A stretch of DNA of 64,000 nt from Rhodococcus xishaensis (GTDB taxonomy: Bacteria > Actinomycetota > Actinomycetes > Mycobacteriales > Mycobacteriaceae), in assembly GCF_004011825.1 (NCBI RefSeq), contig NZ_RKLO01000005.1, forward strand, positions 124,001 to 188,000, in the 5' to 3' direction. Position numbers and translations under genes: made by a program. The notes beneath the pieces are model-generated. The model was not told the origin of the DNA. It worked only from the letters and a program-made list of their open reading frames with translations, and did no database searches. Positions 35,016-44,335 of this stretch are shown here, one piece after another (positions within the stretch are counted from its first letter, which is position 1; each line of letters opens with the position of its first letter).

Positions 35016-35276
35016 TCAGCCGGCATCGAAGAACGAAGTCTCCAGGTAGTCGTGCACCGCCTTGGCATGGACGCGGAACGAGCGCCCGACGCGAACAGCC
35101 GGCAGTTCACCGCTGTGCACGAGGCGGTACACGGTCATCTTCGAAACCCTCATGAGGGCCGCGACCTCCGCGACCGTGAGGAACTGTGTCCCGGCCAGAC
35201 CTGCACCGCCGAGACTTTCTTGCTTGCCGGACTTCTCTTGCCTAGCCGGCTTCGCTGGGTTATCCGGGGATCCCAT
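35016..35276 (-). CDS. Excisionase-type helix-turn-helix DNA-binding protein
   Basis: An 86-residue protein. A Lys/Ser-rich N-terminus leads into an MerR/Xis-like winged helix: FLTVAEVAALMRVSKMTVYR, then LVHSGELPAVRVGRSFRV. Such proteins bind DNA at one fixed site type; here it is chromosomal and corresponds to Rv0500A (recalled), with no integrase nearby, so it is not a phage excisionase. ATG 35276 has AGGTGG upstream. It lies between proC and the bS22 gene. Confidence 0.82.
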   Translation of the reverse strand: MGSPDNPAKPARQEKSGKQESLGGAGLAGTQFLTVAEVAALMRVSKMTVYRLVHSGELPAVRVGRSFRVHAKAVHDYLETSFFDAG

Positions 35277-35305
35277 TTGTCCACCTACTTCCGGCACGTG
35301 TCGCG

Positions 35306-35327
35306 CCGCCGGCTTCCCCTCCGGCGG
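35306..35327 (-). terminator. Hairpin downstream of proC
   Basis: CCGCCGG (35306-35312) and CCGGCGG (35321-35327) form a 7-bp GC stem with an 8-nt loop in the 139-bp gap between proC and the HTH gene. Confidence 0.45.
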
Positions 35328-35415
35328 AACAGACACGCACGTGCTGACACGAGAGCTTAGCGGGACCAGAGGGGTTGGTGCGACGGGTGTTACAAACACG
35401 ATCAATAATTGCGAT

Positions 35416-36231
35416 CTACTCGGGTGCCAGTCCGAGCTCGGCCGACCGGTCGCGCGCCGCAGTCAGGGCATCGTAGAACGCAGTCCGCAGACCGCCGCGC
35501 TCGAGCTGGCGCATTGCTGCAGCGGTGGTGCCGCCGGGTGACGTGACGGCGGCCCGGAGCTCGGTAGCGCTCTCGCCGGACTCGGTGAGCATCGCCGCGG
35601 TGCCGACCATTGTCTGCACCACCAGCTCGTTCGCCGTCGCGCGGGTCAGACCGAGTGCGACCCCAGCGTCGATCATCGCCTCGACCACGAGGAAGAAGTA
35701 CGCGGGGCCGGATCCGGACACCGCCGTCGCGGCGTCGATCATGGATTCGGGCACCGTGGTGACGGTGCCGACGGTCCCGAGGACCGAACGCACCAGGTCC
35801 AGGTGCCCGCGCTTGACGTGACGTCCGGGCGTGATGACGCCAGCGCCCTGCCCGACGAGCATCGGGGTGTTGGGCATTGCCCGGACAACCGGGAAGCCGG
35901 CGGGCAGCCTCGCCTCGTACCGCGCCGTCGGTATGCCGGCCGCGAGCGAGACCAGGAGCTGTTCCCGATCGCTGTCGAGATCGACCTTTCCGAGTTCCGT
36001 CAGAACGGAGTCGACGTCCGCAGGCTTGACGGCAACGACGATGACGTCCGCCCCCTCGGCCGCATCCGCGATCGTGGTGACACGGATCGAGTACTCCGCT
36101 GCCAACTCCTTCGCGCGAGGCTCGTACTGCTCAGCAACAACCAGGTCTCGGACAGAATGACCCCCGTGCAACAGCCCAGAGACCAGGGCCTCGCCGATCT
36201 TGCCGCCACCGATCACCGCAATTCTCGTCAT
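35416..36231 (-). CDS. proC: Pyrroline-5-carboxylate reductase ProC
   Basis: A 271-residue enzyme for the last step of proline synthesis: reduction of pyrroline-5-carboxylate with NADPH. The dinucleotide motif is IGGGKIGEALVSGL, the middle motif is MPNTPMLVGQGAG, and the C-terminal signature runs from AVTSPGGTTAAAM. Length is normal for the family. It is the start of a leftward run proC-HTH-bS22. Confidence 0.96.
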   Translation of the reverse strand: MTRIAVIGGGKIGEALVSGLLHGGHSVRDLVVAEQYEPRAKELAAEYSIRVTTIADAAEGADVIVVAVKPADVDSVLTELGKVDLDSDREQLLVSLAAGIPTARYEARLPAGFPVVRAMPNTPMLVGQGAGVITPGRHVKRGHLDLVRSVLGTVGTVTTVPESMIDAATAVSGSGPAYFFLVVEAMIDAGVALGLTRATANELVVQTMVGTAAMLTESGESATELRAAVTSPGGTTAAAMRQLERGGLRTAFYDALTAARDRSAELGLAPE

Positions 36232-36292
36232 GGGGTCCAGCCTGCCACGACGAACAATCGGGAACTTCCCCGGTCCCCGAGGTGACAGAACG

Positions 36293-37141
36293 TCAGCGCG
36301 GGATCATTGCGAGCTGACGACTCTGGACGACGACCGCTCCGGTCGAGTCGAGGACGGTGTGGTCCTCCTCGAACCACGTGCCGCCGAGCACCGTCGAGGA
36401 CGCCCTCACCCGCAGCCATCCGGGCGCCGGTTGCCGACGCAGATAGGTCGTCAGCTGAACGGTGGGTGCCCAGCCGAACATGCCTCGGTTCATCGTCACC
36501 GGCGCGCTGACGTCGCCGGTCATGATCGCGAACAATGCGGCGGTGACCGGGTCCTCCTCGTCGGCCGACCACGGTCGCGCCCACATCCGCACCTGCGGCT
36601 CACCCTGCTTGCCACTGAGGAAGTGTGCCGACGAGGTGTCGACACTCAGATCGCAGCCCTGGGAGACGTGCACGACTTGCGCCATGGGGTGGTCCGCGAC
36701 CAGTGCGTGCGCCTCTGCGGGCGGCTCGACCGGCAACTGCGCGAGCGTCTGCTCCTCGGTGTAGTGCGGCTCCTCGGCGTCGGGCACACCCATCGTGACC
36801 GCGGCGTGCACGGCGGGACGACCGCTCTGGGACAGTTCGACGTCGACGAGTGAGACCTGACGTCCCCGCTTGCGGACGGTCACGACCGCGTCGACCTCAC
36901 CCGGGTCCGGTGCGTTCAGGTAGCTGGCGCTGACGGCGAGAGGCACCACCGCCGGGTCCAAGGGCATCTCCGGCGGTGCCGTTTCGAAGAGTTCACTCCG
37001 GGCCGCCGCGGCACAGACGGCCATCAGGCAGCCGCCGTGGACCTTGGGCCCGATGGTCCAGATCGGGTCGATGTGGGCGGTGTACCGGCCGGCGCCTCGC
37101 GGGGTGACGGTCGTGAGGTCCCGAAACGGGTGAAGGGTCAT
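36293..37141 (-). CDS. Acyl-CoA thioesterase-like (double hotdog) protein
   Basis: A 282-residue protein with two hotdog halves, the TesB-like arrangement: the first with WTIGPKVHGGCLMAVC and SASYLNAPDPGEV, the second with APTVQLTTYLRRQPAPGWL and GTWFEEDHTVLDSTGAVV. It probably hydrolyses acyl-CoA; chain length is unknown. The ATG at 37141 overlaps the stop of the MerR-type gene by 4 bp, so the regulator and enzyme form a unit. Compare Rv0499 (recalled). Confidence 0.8.
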   Translation of the reverse strand: MTLHPFRDLTTVTPRGAGRYTAHIDPIWTIGPKVHGGCLMAVCAAAARSELFETAPPEMPLDPAVVPLAVSASYLNAPDPGEVDAVVTVRKRGRQVSLVDVELSQSGRPAVHAAVTMGVPDAEEPHYTEEQTLAQLPVEPPAEAHALVADHPMAQVVHVSQGCDLSVDTSSAHFLSGKQGEPQVRMWARPWSADEEDPVTAALFAIMTGDVSAPVTMNRGMFGWAPTVQLTTYLRRQPAPGWLRVRASSTVLGGTWFEEDHTVLDSTGAVVVQSRQLAMIPR

Positions 37142-37797
37142 GGGTTTTCCTGTCTATCTGAGGTGGCGAAGCCATCGAAGGTGCGCCGGGCGAACATTGT
37201 GGCGCCGACGTCCTGGTGTGCCAGGCGGCGCAGTGCGGTCAGAACCGGTTCGTAGATCGCTGTGCCGAGCACCGCATACTCGATCGCGGACGCGACCGAA
37301 TCCGTGGGCATGAGCTGGAGGTCGACCTCGGCGATGGAACGAATGTGCCGCGCGTACACATCGAGCCGCTCGTCGGTCATCGGTATGCCGACGTCCTCAG
37401 CCGCAGCCAGCGCCTTTTCCAGTTGTGCGACAACGGGATACGCCGGCCGGTACACCTGGCCGAGACGCTCGAGCACCGCACGGGCGCGCGGGTAGTCGTC
37501 GGCCTCCGCGTCCGCGTCGGCGGAATACGGTGGCAACGCGGCCAGCGCACCACCAATTGTTTCGAAGACGGTGTCGGCAGGGTGATCGACGAGCCCGACG
37601 ATGATGCGGATCTTCGCCAGTGGCAACCCGACGCCGGCAAGTGCCTTGATGAGCGAGAGGCGTCGCACGTGCTGCTCGCCGTACTCGGCCTGAGTCGCAC
37701 TGCTGGCCTCGCCGGGCATCAGCAAGCCCTCGCGCAGGTAGTACTTCACGGTCGCGAGGGGCACACCGCTGACCGCAACCAGTTCGGACACCCGCAT
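37138..37797 (-). CDS. MerR-family transcriptional regulator
   Basis: A 219-residue protein with an N-terminal MerR winged helix (MRVSELVAVSGVPLATVKYY, LREGLLMPGE) and dimer helix, and a long C-terminal domain of about 120 residues without the cysteines of metal sensors. It may bind a lipophilic or acyl ligand. ATG 37797 has GGAGGG upstream. It is divergent from a membrane-protein gene; the palindrome at 37856-37874 between them is the likely operator. Confidence 0.85.
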   Translation of the reverse strand: MRVSELVAVSGVPLATVKYYLREGLLMPGEASSATQAEYGEQHVRRLSLIKALAGVGLPLAKIRIIVGLVDHPADTVFETIGGALAALPPYSADADAEADDYPRARAVLERLGQVYRPAYPVVAQLEKALAAAEDVGIPMTDERLDVYARHIRSIAEVDLQLMPTDSVASAIEYAVLGTAIYEPVLTALRRLAHQDVGATMFARRTFDGFATSDRQENP

Positions 37798-37855
37798 GTC
37801 GACCCTCCTCTGCTTGACACCCGACCACAACGTGTGCTGATCATGGAATTCAAAC

Positions 37856-37874
37856 TGGATAGTAGAACTATCCA
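37856..37874. promoter_or_regulatory. Candidate MerR-type operator
   Basis: TGGATAG and CTATCCA, 7-bp perfect arms with a 5-bp spacer (TAGAA), centred in the 113-bp divergent gap between the MerR gene and the membrane-protein gene. Confidence 0.6.
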
Positions 37875-37910
37875 ATCTTGGGCCAGAATACCTCACGCAA
37901 GGAGCGCCGC

Positions 37911-38327
37911 ATGAATCCCGTCCTCACCATTGTCGTCGGCATCACAGTGCTCACGGTCGTCACCATCGCGTCCGGCGGAGTGTTCCTGCTCCGCATTCTG
38001 ACCGGCCACCAGGGTGCCAACGACCTGCAGAAATCCTTCTTCCGCGCGGGCCACGCACACGCCGGTGTGCTGGTCACGCTCGGCGTCCTGCTCGCAACTC
38101 TCACCGCGGTCGTCGACGCGAGCCCCGGGTGGGCGGCGGCGGGGGCGATCGCGGTGCTCGTCGCCGCGATCTTCATTCCCGCCGGCTTCTTCCTGTCGGT
38201 CCTGGGCCAGAATCCCGCGAAGCCCGGGCCGATGTTCGCGTCGATCTGGATCGGCGCAGCCTGCCTCGTGGTGGGGCTGGTGATCTCGGGGATAACCGTG
38301 ATCAATGCGGGCGTAGCCGCCCTCTAG
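37911..38327 (+). CDS. Four-helix membrane protein divergent from the MerR regulator
   Basis: A 138-residue protein with four hydrophobic helices (for example PVLTIVVGITVLTVVTIASG) and the polar loop LTGHQGANDLQKSFFRAGHAHAG, whose His residues between helices 1 and 2 could bind metal or heme. AAGGAG lies 6 nt before the ATG at 37911. It is likely the main target of the MerR protein. Family not recognised. Confidence 0.7.
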   Translation: MNPVLTIVVGITVLTVVTIASGGVFLLRILTGHQGANDLQKSFFRAGHAHAGVLVTLGVLLATLTAVVDASPGWAAAGAIAVLVAAIFIPAGFFLSVLGQNPAKPGPMFASIWIGAACLVVGLVISGITVINAGVAAL

Positions 38328-38347
38328 AGGTCAACGCTGTAAGCGGG

Positions 38348-39190
38348 TCAGCGCAGGTTGTCTCTCGCGAAGCTCAGTGCTTGGCCCAGCATCGAAGCCC
38401 GTTCGGGCCGGGTCCGCGCGTTCTGAGTGTTGATCTCGACGACGACCTGCCCGCTGAATCCGTTCTCGACCAGGTGCCCACACACCTCGACGCACGGCTG
38501 CGTCCCGTGGCCGGGGATGAGGTGTTCGTCGACCGACGCTCCGCGACCGTCGGCAAGGTGCAGGTGCGACATACCAGTGCCCATCCGGCGGACCAGATCC
38601 ATCGCATCCATGCCGGCGGTCGCAGTGTGCGACAGATCCAGTGTGTAGTGCCGATACCCGAATTCGGTGGGGTCGTAAGAGGGACTGAACGCGGACAGCG
38701 CCGCACCCGGGCCACCCCGCTTACGGAGCCGTTCGGCCGTCCTCTCCCGCCCCCCGAAGAAGCTGTCCGCGCGCATCGGGAACATGTTCTCGACCGCGAC
38801 GACGGCGCCAGTCTTCTCTTCGAGTCCGGCCACCTGGTCGGAGAACCCGTCGGCATACCGACGCTGCCAACGGAACGGCGGATGCACCACGACGTTGGAC
38901 GCCCCCAGCGCTTCGGCGGCCGCGACCGAACGATCAAGCTTCGCGACTGGGTCCGCGCCCCACACGCGTTGTGAGATCAGCAGGCAGGGGACGTGCACGG
39001 CCTGCACGGGCACCGCGTACTTGCGGATCAGTCGTTTGACCGCCGAGATGTCTTGGCTGACCGACTCGGCCCACACCATCAACTCGACGCCGTCGTAGCC
39101 GACCTCGGCCGCATACCGAAAGGCCGCCTCCGTGTTCTCCGGGTAGACCGAGGCGGTGGACAGTCCCACGAGGATCTTCCGATCCGACAT
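38348..39190 (-). CDS. Sugar phosphate isomerase/epimerase-like TIM-barrel protein
   Basis: A 280-residue xylose-isomerase-like TIM barrel. Putative metal ligands lie in VHPPFRWQRR, VAVENMF (Glu), YTLDLSHT (Asp, His), SHLHLADG and VVVEINTQNA (Glu). The substrate is unknown. It converges on the four-helix protein gene with 20 bp between. As recalled, Rv0498 is the mycobacterial counterpart, so the gene is conserved in the block. Confidence 0.82.
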   Translation of the reverse strand: MSDRKILVGLSTASVYPENTEAAFRYAAEVGYDGVELMVWAESVSQDISAVKRLIRKYAVPVQAVHVPCLLISQRVWGADPVAKLDRSVAAAEALGASNVVVHPPFRWQRRYADGFSDQVAGLEEKTGAVVAVENMFPMRADSFFGGRERTAERLRKRGGPGAALSAFSPSYDPTEFGYRHYTLDLSHTATAGMDAMDLVRRMGTGMSHLHLADGRGASVDEHLIPGHGTQPCVEVCGHLVENGFSGQVVVEINTQNARTRPERASMLGQALSFARDNLR

Positions 39191-39263
39191 GCGTGCCCTC
39201 CCCGCGACCTTCCCGATGTCGTCCCCTATGTCGTCCCCCCTATGTCGTCATGTCGTCGTCCGA

Positions 39264-40517
39264 TCAGCTCGTACTGAGCAGGAAGGCCAGTGGACCCAGG
39301 GTGACGAAGACACCGGCGACGAGTGCGATCACGAGGCTGGTGACGTCGTCAGTGCGACGCAGGATCCGAACCATCGCGACCAGTCCAACGATCACGAGGA
39401 CAGACAGGACGAGCGCGACCATCGGCAACGTGTCCCACAGCTTCTCGAAGCCCTTGAACATCAGTGCGCCGGCCACGACCGCCACGGCCCCCTGGCCCAC
39501 CAGCACCGCCCACTGCTTGACCCGGTTCGCCTCGGGTTCGACGTCGGAGAGCTCCGCATCCTCCGCGTCGGCCACATAGTCGACGTCGTCCGCGTCGCTC
39601 GCATCGTCCGTCAGGGCGTGATCGGGTTCGGCGACCGCCGCGTCGCGGCCCTGTCCCAGCGGATCGTCCGTGGACGACCACCCGGACAGAAGCTTCGGTT
39701 CACGCTCGAACTTCGATTCGGGCTCGAACTTCGACTCGGGCTCGAACTTCGATTCGGATTCGCCGGTACCTTCGCCCGACGGCACCTGCGGGATGATCGT
39801 CGTCGCGCTCGCGTCCTCGGAAGGCTCCGACACGTTCCATTGCTTGGAGGGCCCGGCAGGACTCGACGGCCCCGAACGCGAGGGCCCGGCAGGACTCGAC
39901 GGCCCCGAACGTGAAGGCCCGGCAGGACTCGACGGCCCCGAACGCGAAGGCCCGGCAGGACTCGACGGCCCCGAACGCGAAGGCCCGGCAGGACTCGACG
40001 GCCCAGAACGCGAGGGCCCGGCAGGACTCGACGGCCCCGAACGCGAGGGCCCGGCAGGACTCGACGGCCCCGAACGCGAGGGCCCGGCAGGACTCGACGG
40101 CCCCGAACGCGAGGGCACAGAAAGATCGGAGAGCCCGGAGGGCTTCGCGTACGAAGTCGTCGCGGGCGGGGCGCCGCCGTTCGGGACAGCGCCGTTCGGG
40201 GCGGCGGCCGGTCCGGACTTCTCGGCTGCCCCCTTCTCCCCCGCGGCGGCTTTCTTGTCCTCGACGGTCTCCGCGCCTTGGGAAACTGCGAACAATGCGG
40301 TCTTGTCCACGTCGACCTGTGCGTCGGACCGGGTGGAAGGGGCCGGCCCACGCTCTTGGTCGATGACCGGCAGGTCGCCCGTCAGTTCGGCGACCGAGAT
40401 GCCGCCCTTGGCACCGCGACGGCGTCGTCCACCGCCACCGGAGCTAACTCTCTGACCGTTGCGAGCCAACAGCTCCGCAACCGAGATCGCTTGGCTGTCA
40501 CTTTCAGGCTCAGTCAT
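39264..40517 (-). CDS. Repeat-rich membrane protein (Rv0497-like)
   Basis: A 417-residue protein. The N-terminal cytoplasmic part has two short motifs of the form ISVAEL (residues 11 and 40), an Arg cluster and Ala/Pro-rich sequence, then eight copies of an 11-residue repeat [11 protein letters not shown], three copies of ESKFEP, an acidic region, and four transmembrane helices at the end. Orthologues keep the ends but vary in the middle, so the repeat is probably a flexible, phosphorylatable linker. The 4-bp overlap with ppx suggests co-translation. Confidence 0.75.
   Translation of the reverse strand: MTEPESDSQAISVAELLARNGQRVSSGGGGRRRRGAKGGISVAELTGDLPVIDQERGPAPSTRSDAQVDVDKTALFAVSQGAETVEDKKAAAGEKGAAEKSGPAAAPNGAVPNGGAPPATTSYAKPSGLSDLSVPSRSGPSSPAGPSRSGPSSPAGPSRSGPSSPAGPSRSGPSSPAGPSRSGPSSPAGPSRSGPSSPAGPSRSGPSSPAGPSRSGPSSPAGPSKQWNVSEPSEDASATTIIPQVPSGEGTGESESKFEPESKFEPESKFEREPKLLSGWSSTDDPLGQGRDAAVAEPDHALTDDASDADDVDYVADAEDAELSDVEPEANRVKQWAVLVGQGAVAVVAGALMFKGFEKLWDTLPMVALVLSVLVIVGLVAMVRILRRTDDVTSLVIALVAGVFVTLGPLAFLLSTS
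39708..39761 (-). repeat. Three 18-bp coding repeats (ESKFEP)
   Basis: Three adjacent 18-bp units (coordinates good to a few bases) encode [12 protein letters not shown] and ESKFER in the same gene, between the SP-rich repeat and the membrane helices. Confidence 0.75.
39849..40112. repeat. Eight 33-bp coding repeats
   Basis: A 33-bp unit containing GGCAGGACTCGACGGCCC is repeated about eight times with few differences inside the membrane-protein gene. It encodes [11 protein letters not shown] on the minus strand. Near-identity of the units indicates recent slippage expansion or active homogenisation. Confidence 0.9.
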
Positions 40518-41467
40518 CGTGCGCTCACCACCAGTTCTCCACCCATGTCTGTATCGAGCTTGCGAAGAATCAGACCTTCACGCAATGCCCACGGACAAAT
40601 CTCGAGCGTGTCGATCCCCAGCGCGCGCATGCTGGCCTCCGCAACGAGAGCACCGGCCACGATCTGCTGCGAGCGGTCGGAACTCACACCTTCCAATTCT
40701 GCACGGTCCGACGCAGTCATCCTCGAGATGAACGCGATCAGCTGCCGCAGACCGCTCGCCGTCAGGGCCCGCTTGACGCGCGGACCTGCGCCGGACGGCG
40801 CGGCACCGGTCAGACGCGCGAGCGATCGGAACGTCTTCGAGGTGCCGACACTCAAGTCTGCACTCCCGGCCGCGCGCAGGCGCTTCGCCGGCTCCACCAG
40901 TTCAGCGTCGAGCCAGTCCCGGAGCACTGCGACGCGACGCTTGCCCGGCGGATCTTCCTGCAGCCAGTCGCGCGTGAGGCGTCCGGCGCCGAGCTGCAGC
41001 GAAAACGCGACGTCGGGGTCCTCGTCTCCGCCGCACGTCAGCTCCAGCGAGCCGCCACCGATGTCGAGGTTGAGGATGCGCCCGGCACTCCAGCCATACC
41101 AGCGGCGCACCGCGAGGAAGGTCAGCCGCGCCTCGTCGACGCCGGACAGCACCTCCAGGCTCACCCCGGTCTCGGCACGCACACGCGACAAGACTGCTTC
41201 GGAGTTGTTGGCGTCGCGTACCGCGGACGTCGCGAACGCCATCAGCTCCCCGCACCCGGACGATTGCGCGATGCCGGCGAAATCCTGAACTGTGGCGACC
41301 AGGCGGTCCGCACCGTTCCGGGTGATGTCACCCTTGGCGTCGGTGTTCTCCGCGAGCCGCAACGCAGCCTTCGTCGAGCTCATGGGTGTAGGGTGCCCAC
41401 CACGATGAGCGTCAACCACGAGCAGGTGGATGGTGTTGCTTCCGACGTCAAGTACCCCAAGGCGCAC
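40514..41467 (-). CDS. ppx: Ppx/GppA-family exopolyphosphatase
   Basis: A 317-residue ASKHA-fold phosphatase with the N-terminal phosphate loop [13 protein letters not shown], a second loop [11 protein letters not shown] and the catalytic Glu region [13 protein letters not shown]. It would cut polyphosphate or pppGpp. It is shorter than two-domain E. coli Ppx, like mycobacterial Ppx1 (Rv0496, recalled). GTG 41467 has TACCGT 6 nt upstream and no RBS, so the mRNA is probably leaderless. The neighbouring senX3-regX3 phosphate sensor makes a phosphate context plausible. Confidence 0.88.
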   Translation of the reverse strand: MRLGVLDVGSNTIHLLVVDAHRGGHPTPMSSTKAALRLAENTDAKGDITRNGADRLVATVQDFAGIAQSSGCGELMAFATSAVRDANNSEAVLSRVRAETGVSLEVLSGVDEARLTFLAVRRWYGWSAGRILNLDIGGGSLELTCGGDEDPDVAFSLQLGAGRLTRDWLQEDPPGKRRVAVLRDWLDAELVEPAKRLRAAGSADLSVGTSKTFRSLARLTGAAPSGAGPRVKRALTASGLRQLIAFISRMTASDRAELEGVSSDRSQQIVAGALVAEASMRALGIDTLEICPWALREGLILRKLDTDMGGELVVSAR

Positions 41468-41473
41468 ACGGCT

Positions 41474-41479
41474 ACGGTA
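41474..41479 (-). promoter_or_regulatory. Candidate -10 box (TACCGT) of ppx
   Basis: TACCGT ends 6 nt before the GTG at 41467. The same hexamer precedes murB and the L,D-transpeptidase gene. Confidence 0.45.
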
Positions 41480-41486
41480 CTGGGTC

Positions 41487-41492
41487 TACGGT
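41487..41492 (+). promoter_or_regulatory. Candidate -10 box (TACGGT) of the cysteine-rich protein gene
   Basis: TACGGT ends 8 nt before the GTG at 41501. Divergent from the ppx box, 7 bp away. Confidence 0.4.
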
Positions 41493-41500
41493 CGGGCACT

Positions 41501-42337
41501 GTGACAGCAGGCAGCACCGGCGGCTCCCACAAGATCTTGCCCGCGCCGGAAGTCGATCTCGATTTCCCTCGCGAGTGGGTCGAATTCGTCGACCCGGAGA
41601 ACCCCGAACATTCCATCAAAGCCGACATGACCTGGCTGCTTTCGCGCTGGACCTGCGTATTCGGCACCCCTGCGTGCCAGGGCACGGTCGCCGGACGGCC
41701 CGACGACGGCTGCTGCTCGCATGGCGCATTCCTCTCCGACGAGGAGGACAGGGAGAAGCTGGACGCCGCCGTGAAGATGCTCACACCCGAGGACTGGCAG
41801 TTCAGGAAGAAGGGCCTGGGGAAGAAGGGGTATGTCGAGGAGGACGACCTCGAGGACGAGCCCGCGCTGCGGACCCGCAGGCACAAGGGCGCGTGCATTT
41901 TCCTGAACCGTCCAGGCTTCGAGGGCGGCATCGGCTGCGCACTGCACAAGATGGCGCTTCGCAAGGGCATCGAGCCGCTCGAGGTCAAACCCGACGTGTG
42001 CTGGCAGCTGCCCATCCGCCGCACCCAGGAGTGGGTGGACCGCCCAGACGGCAAACAGATCCTCGAGACGACCATCACCGAGTACGACCGCCGCGGCTGG
42101 GGCGAGGGCGGCGAGGACCTTGCCTGGTACTGCTCCGGGTCACCGGATGCACACGTGGGACAGGAGCCGGTGTGGCAGTCGTACGCGCCGGAGCTCACCG
42201 AACTGCTCGGGAAGGCCGCGTACGACGAACTGGCGTCGCTGTGCCGGCGCCGTCAGGGCCTGGGCCTGATCGCGGTGCATCCTGCGACCACAGCCGCAGG
42301 CGAGATGGCCGCGACGGCACAGCACTCGCAGGGCTGA
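41501..42337 (+). CDS. Conserved cysteine-cluster protein (Rv0495-like)
   Basis: A 278-residue soluble protein with spaced cysteines suited to a metal or Fe-S site: [38 protein letters not shown] and DVCWQLP. The pattern C-x-C-C plus GCALH resembles the YkgJ-type zinc/iron cluster families. Function is unknown but it is conserved between senX3-regX3 and ppx in mycobacteria (recalled). GTG 41501 is chosen since it lies beyond the divergent ppx start; an in-frame ATG at 41405 would run through ppx. Confidence 0.78.
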   Translation: MTAGSTGGSHKILPAPEVDLDFPREWVEFVDPENPEHSIKADMTWLLSRWTCVFGTPACQGTVAGRPDDGCCSHGAFLSDEEDREKLDAAVKMLTPEDWQFRKKGLGKKGYVEEDDLEDEPALRTRRHKGACIFLNRPGFEGGIGCALHKMALRKGIEPLEVKPDVCWQLPIRRTQEWVDRPDGKQILETTITEYDRRGWGEGGEDLAWYCSGSPDAHVGQEPVWQSYAPELTELLGKAAYDELASLCRRRQGLGLIAVHPATTAAGEMAATAQHSQG

Positions 42338-42367
42338 CACCCGCGCCGTGACCGACCTTCACATCGG

Positions 42368-43057
42368 TCACTCCTCGAGCTTGTACCCGAGCCCGCGGAC
42401 GGTCACCAAATGCCTCGGCTTGCCGGGGTCGGCCTCGATCTTGGCGCGCAACCGCTTGACGTGGACGTCGAGCGTCTTGGTGTCGCCCACGTAGTCGGCA
42501 CCCCACACCCGGTCGATGAGCTGCCCACGGGTGAGGACCCGGCCGGAGTTGCGCAGCAGATACTCGAGTAGATCGAACTCCTTGAGTGGCAACGACACCG
42601 GCTCGCCACCCACGCGCACGAGGTGCCGTTCGACGTCCATCCGCACCGGGCCCGCTTCGAGGACGCCTTCCGTGGCGCCGTTGTCGGCTTCGGCGTCGGT
42701 ACCGCGGCGCAGCACGGCCCGGATCCGGGCGATGAGTTCACGGGCCGAGTACGGCTTGGTGACATAGTCGTCGGCGCCCAGTTCGAGTCCCACCACCTTG
42801 TCGATCTCGCTGTCGCGGGCGGTGACCATGATCACCGGCACCGACGACCTGGCACGCAACTGCTTGCACACGTCGGTTCCGCTCATCCCGGGCAGCATGA
42901 CGTCGAGCAGGACGATGTCGGCACCGGACCGCTCGAACTCGGCCAGCGCGGACGGTCCGTCACCGACGACGGTGGCCTCGAATCCCTCCTTTCGGAGCAG
43001 AAAGGCGAGCGGATCGGCCAGCGATTCCTCATCCTCCACGATCAGCACACTCGTCAA
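42368..43057 (-). CDS. regX3: Response regulator RegX3
   Basis: A 229-residue OmpR/PhoB-type regulator: receiver domain with phospho-acceptor Asp52 in VLLDVMLPG and Lys in YVTKPYS, then a winged helix with LLRNSGRVLTRGQLIDRVWG and HVKRLRAKIE. It activates phosphate-starvation genes. I choose TTG 43057 (GGAGGGG upstream), which gives the family length of about 227; an ATG or GTG further upstream would add nine residues. It is 31 bp after senX3. Confidence 0.95.
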   Translation of the reverse strand: MTSVLIVEDEESLADPLAFLLRKEGFEATVVGDGPSALAEFERSGADIVLLDVMLPGMSGTDVCKQLRARSSVPVIMVTARDSEIDKVVGLELGADDYVTKPYSARELIARIRAVLRRGTDAEADNGATEGVLEAGPVRMDVERHLVRVGGEPVSLPLKEFDLLEYLLRNSGRVLTRGQLIDRVWGADYVGDTKTLDVHVKRLRAKIEADPGKPRHLVTVRGLGYKLEE

Positions 43058-43088
43058 CGGTTCCCCTCCAGGCTCATGCCGCATCGCC

Positions 43089-44294
43089 TCAGGATGCGGC
43101 CCTCTTGTCGATCATTGCGGGTTTGCGGGATTCGGCAACAGCAGTCTCGTCAGCGGATGCGGTCGGGAAGTGTCCGGGGATCTGCAACGTGAAAGTGGAT
43201 CCGGTGCCGGGACGGCTCCACAGGTCGATGGAACCGTTGTGGTTGGCGGCGACGTGCTTGACGATCGCCAACCCCAGCCCGGTGCCGCCGGTCTCGCGCG
43301 ACCGGGCCTTGTCCACCCGGAAGAAGCGCTCGAAGACGCGCTCCTGGTCTTCCTTGGCGATCCCGATTCCGCGGTCCGTGACCGCAATCGCAACGTTGCC
43401 GTCGCGGACCGTCCGACTGACCGACACCGAGGTCCCCTTCGGCGAGTATGCGATTGCGTTCTCGACGAGGTTGGACAGCGCGGTCACGAGCAGGGTGCGG
43501 TCGCCCATCACCTCGAGACCGCTGAGGGCGTCGGTGTGAACAGTGATCTCGGCGGCCTCGGCGGCCACCGTCGACCGGCGCAGCGCCTCGTCGACGACGT
43601 CGTCGACGTCTACCACCTCGAGGTCGGGCAGCTTCTCGGCGCCCTGCAGCCGCGACAGCGCGATCAGTTCGCTGACCATGTTCCCGAGCCTGGACGATTC
43701 GCTGAGCACCCGCTGACCGAAGTAACGCACCGACTCCGGATCGTCCGCGGACTCGAGCAGTGCCTCCGCGAGCAGACCCATCGCGCCGACCGGGGTCTTG
43801 AGTTCGTGGCTGACATTGGCAACGAAGTCGCGGCGGGTTGCTTCCATCCGGACCTGCTCGGAGTCGTCGTCGGCGGTTACGACGACGAATTGCGGGTCCA
43901 CCTCGCTCAGCAGGCGGGCGACACCGCGAACCGCGAGCTTGTCGTGGCCGCGCAGCGATGTGCGCCCCGTGAGATCGACCTCGACCGGTTCACCGGTCTC
44001 GAACACCTCGCTCGCCGCGACCCACGCCCGGTCGTCGATCGTCCGGTTGCGGACCAGGCCGAGTACCTCGGCGCGCGGATTGGACAGGACGACATCGTTG
44101 AATTTGTCGACGACCGCGATGCCACTGTCGGAGGTGCGAACGATCAGGTCGAGGACCTGCGACAGCGTCAGTCCCGTCTGGGACTGACGGCGCTGGGCGT
44201 GACGAGCGGTGAGTCGGAGGACGGCCGTTGCGCCAACGACAACACCGACGACGGCGATCAGGGCGGCCAGCATCACGGCCTGAACGACAGTCAC
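43089..44294 (-). CDS. senX3: Sensor histidine kinase SenX3
   Basis: A 401-residue kinase with one N-terminal helix ([19 protein letters not shown]), a PAS-like region (about 45-140), the HisKA motif [11 protein letters not shown] (His163), and HATPase boxes [16 protein letters not shown] and [12 protein letters not shown]. With RegX3 it senses phosphate, together with the Pst/PhoU system. GTG 44294 has TACGAT 6 nt upstream, suggesting a leaderless mRNA. Confidence 0.95.
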   Translation of the reverse strand: MTVVQAVMLAALIAVVGVVVGATAVLRLTARHAQRRQSQTGLTLSQVLDLIVRTSDSGIAVVDKFNDVVLSNPRAEVLGLVRNRTIDDRAWVAASEVFETGEPVEVDLTGRTSLRGHDKLAVRGVARLLSEVDPQFVVVTADDDSEQVRMEATRRDFVANVSHELKTPVGAMGLLAEALLESADDPESVRYFGQRVLSESSRLGNMVSELIALSRLQGAEKLPDLEVVDVDDVVDEALRRSTVAAEAAEITVHTDALSGLEVMGDRTLLVTALSNLVENAIAYSPKGTSVSVSRTVRDGNVAIAVTDRGIGIAKEDQERVFERFFRVDKARSRETGGTGLGLAIVKHVAANHNGSIDLWSRPGTGSTFTLQIPGHFPTASADETAVAESRKPAMIDKRAAS

Positions 44295-44300
44295 ACCTGA

Positions 44301-44306
44301 ATCGTA
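44301..44306 (-). promoter_or_regulatory. Candidate -10 box (TACGAT) of senX3-regX3
   Basis: TACGAT ends 6 nt before the senX3 GTG start codon; no RBS is present. Confidence 0.5.
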
Positions 44307-44335
44307 CGTTCGGCAAACCTGATCTCGAGGCCGGG

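Noticed and set aside
39849-40112. Possible CRISPR-like array
   Set aside because: The units are tandem without spacers and in frame with coding sequence, so they are a protein repeat and not a CRISPR.
39670-40455. Long plus-strand frame with [11 protein letters not shown] repeats
   Set aside because: It is the mirror image of the [11 protein letters not shown] repeat in the minus-strand membrane-protein gene; the real gene has transmembrane helices and a 4-bp overlap with ppx.
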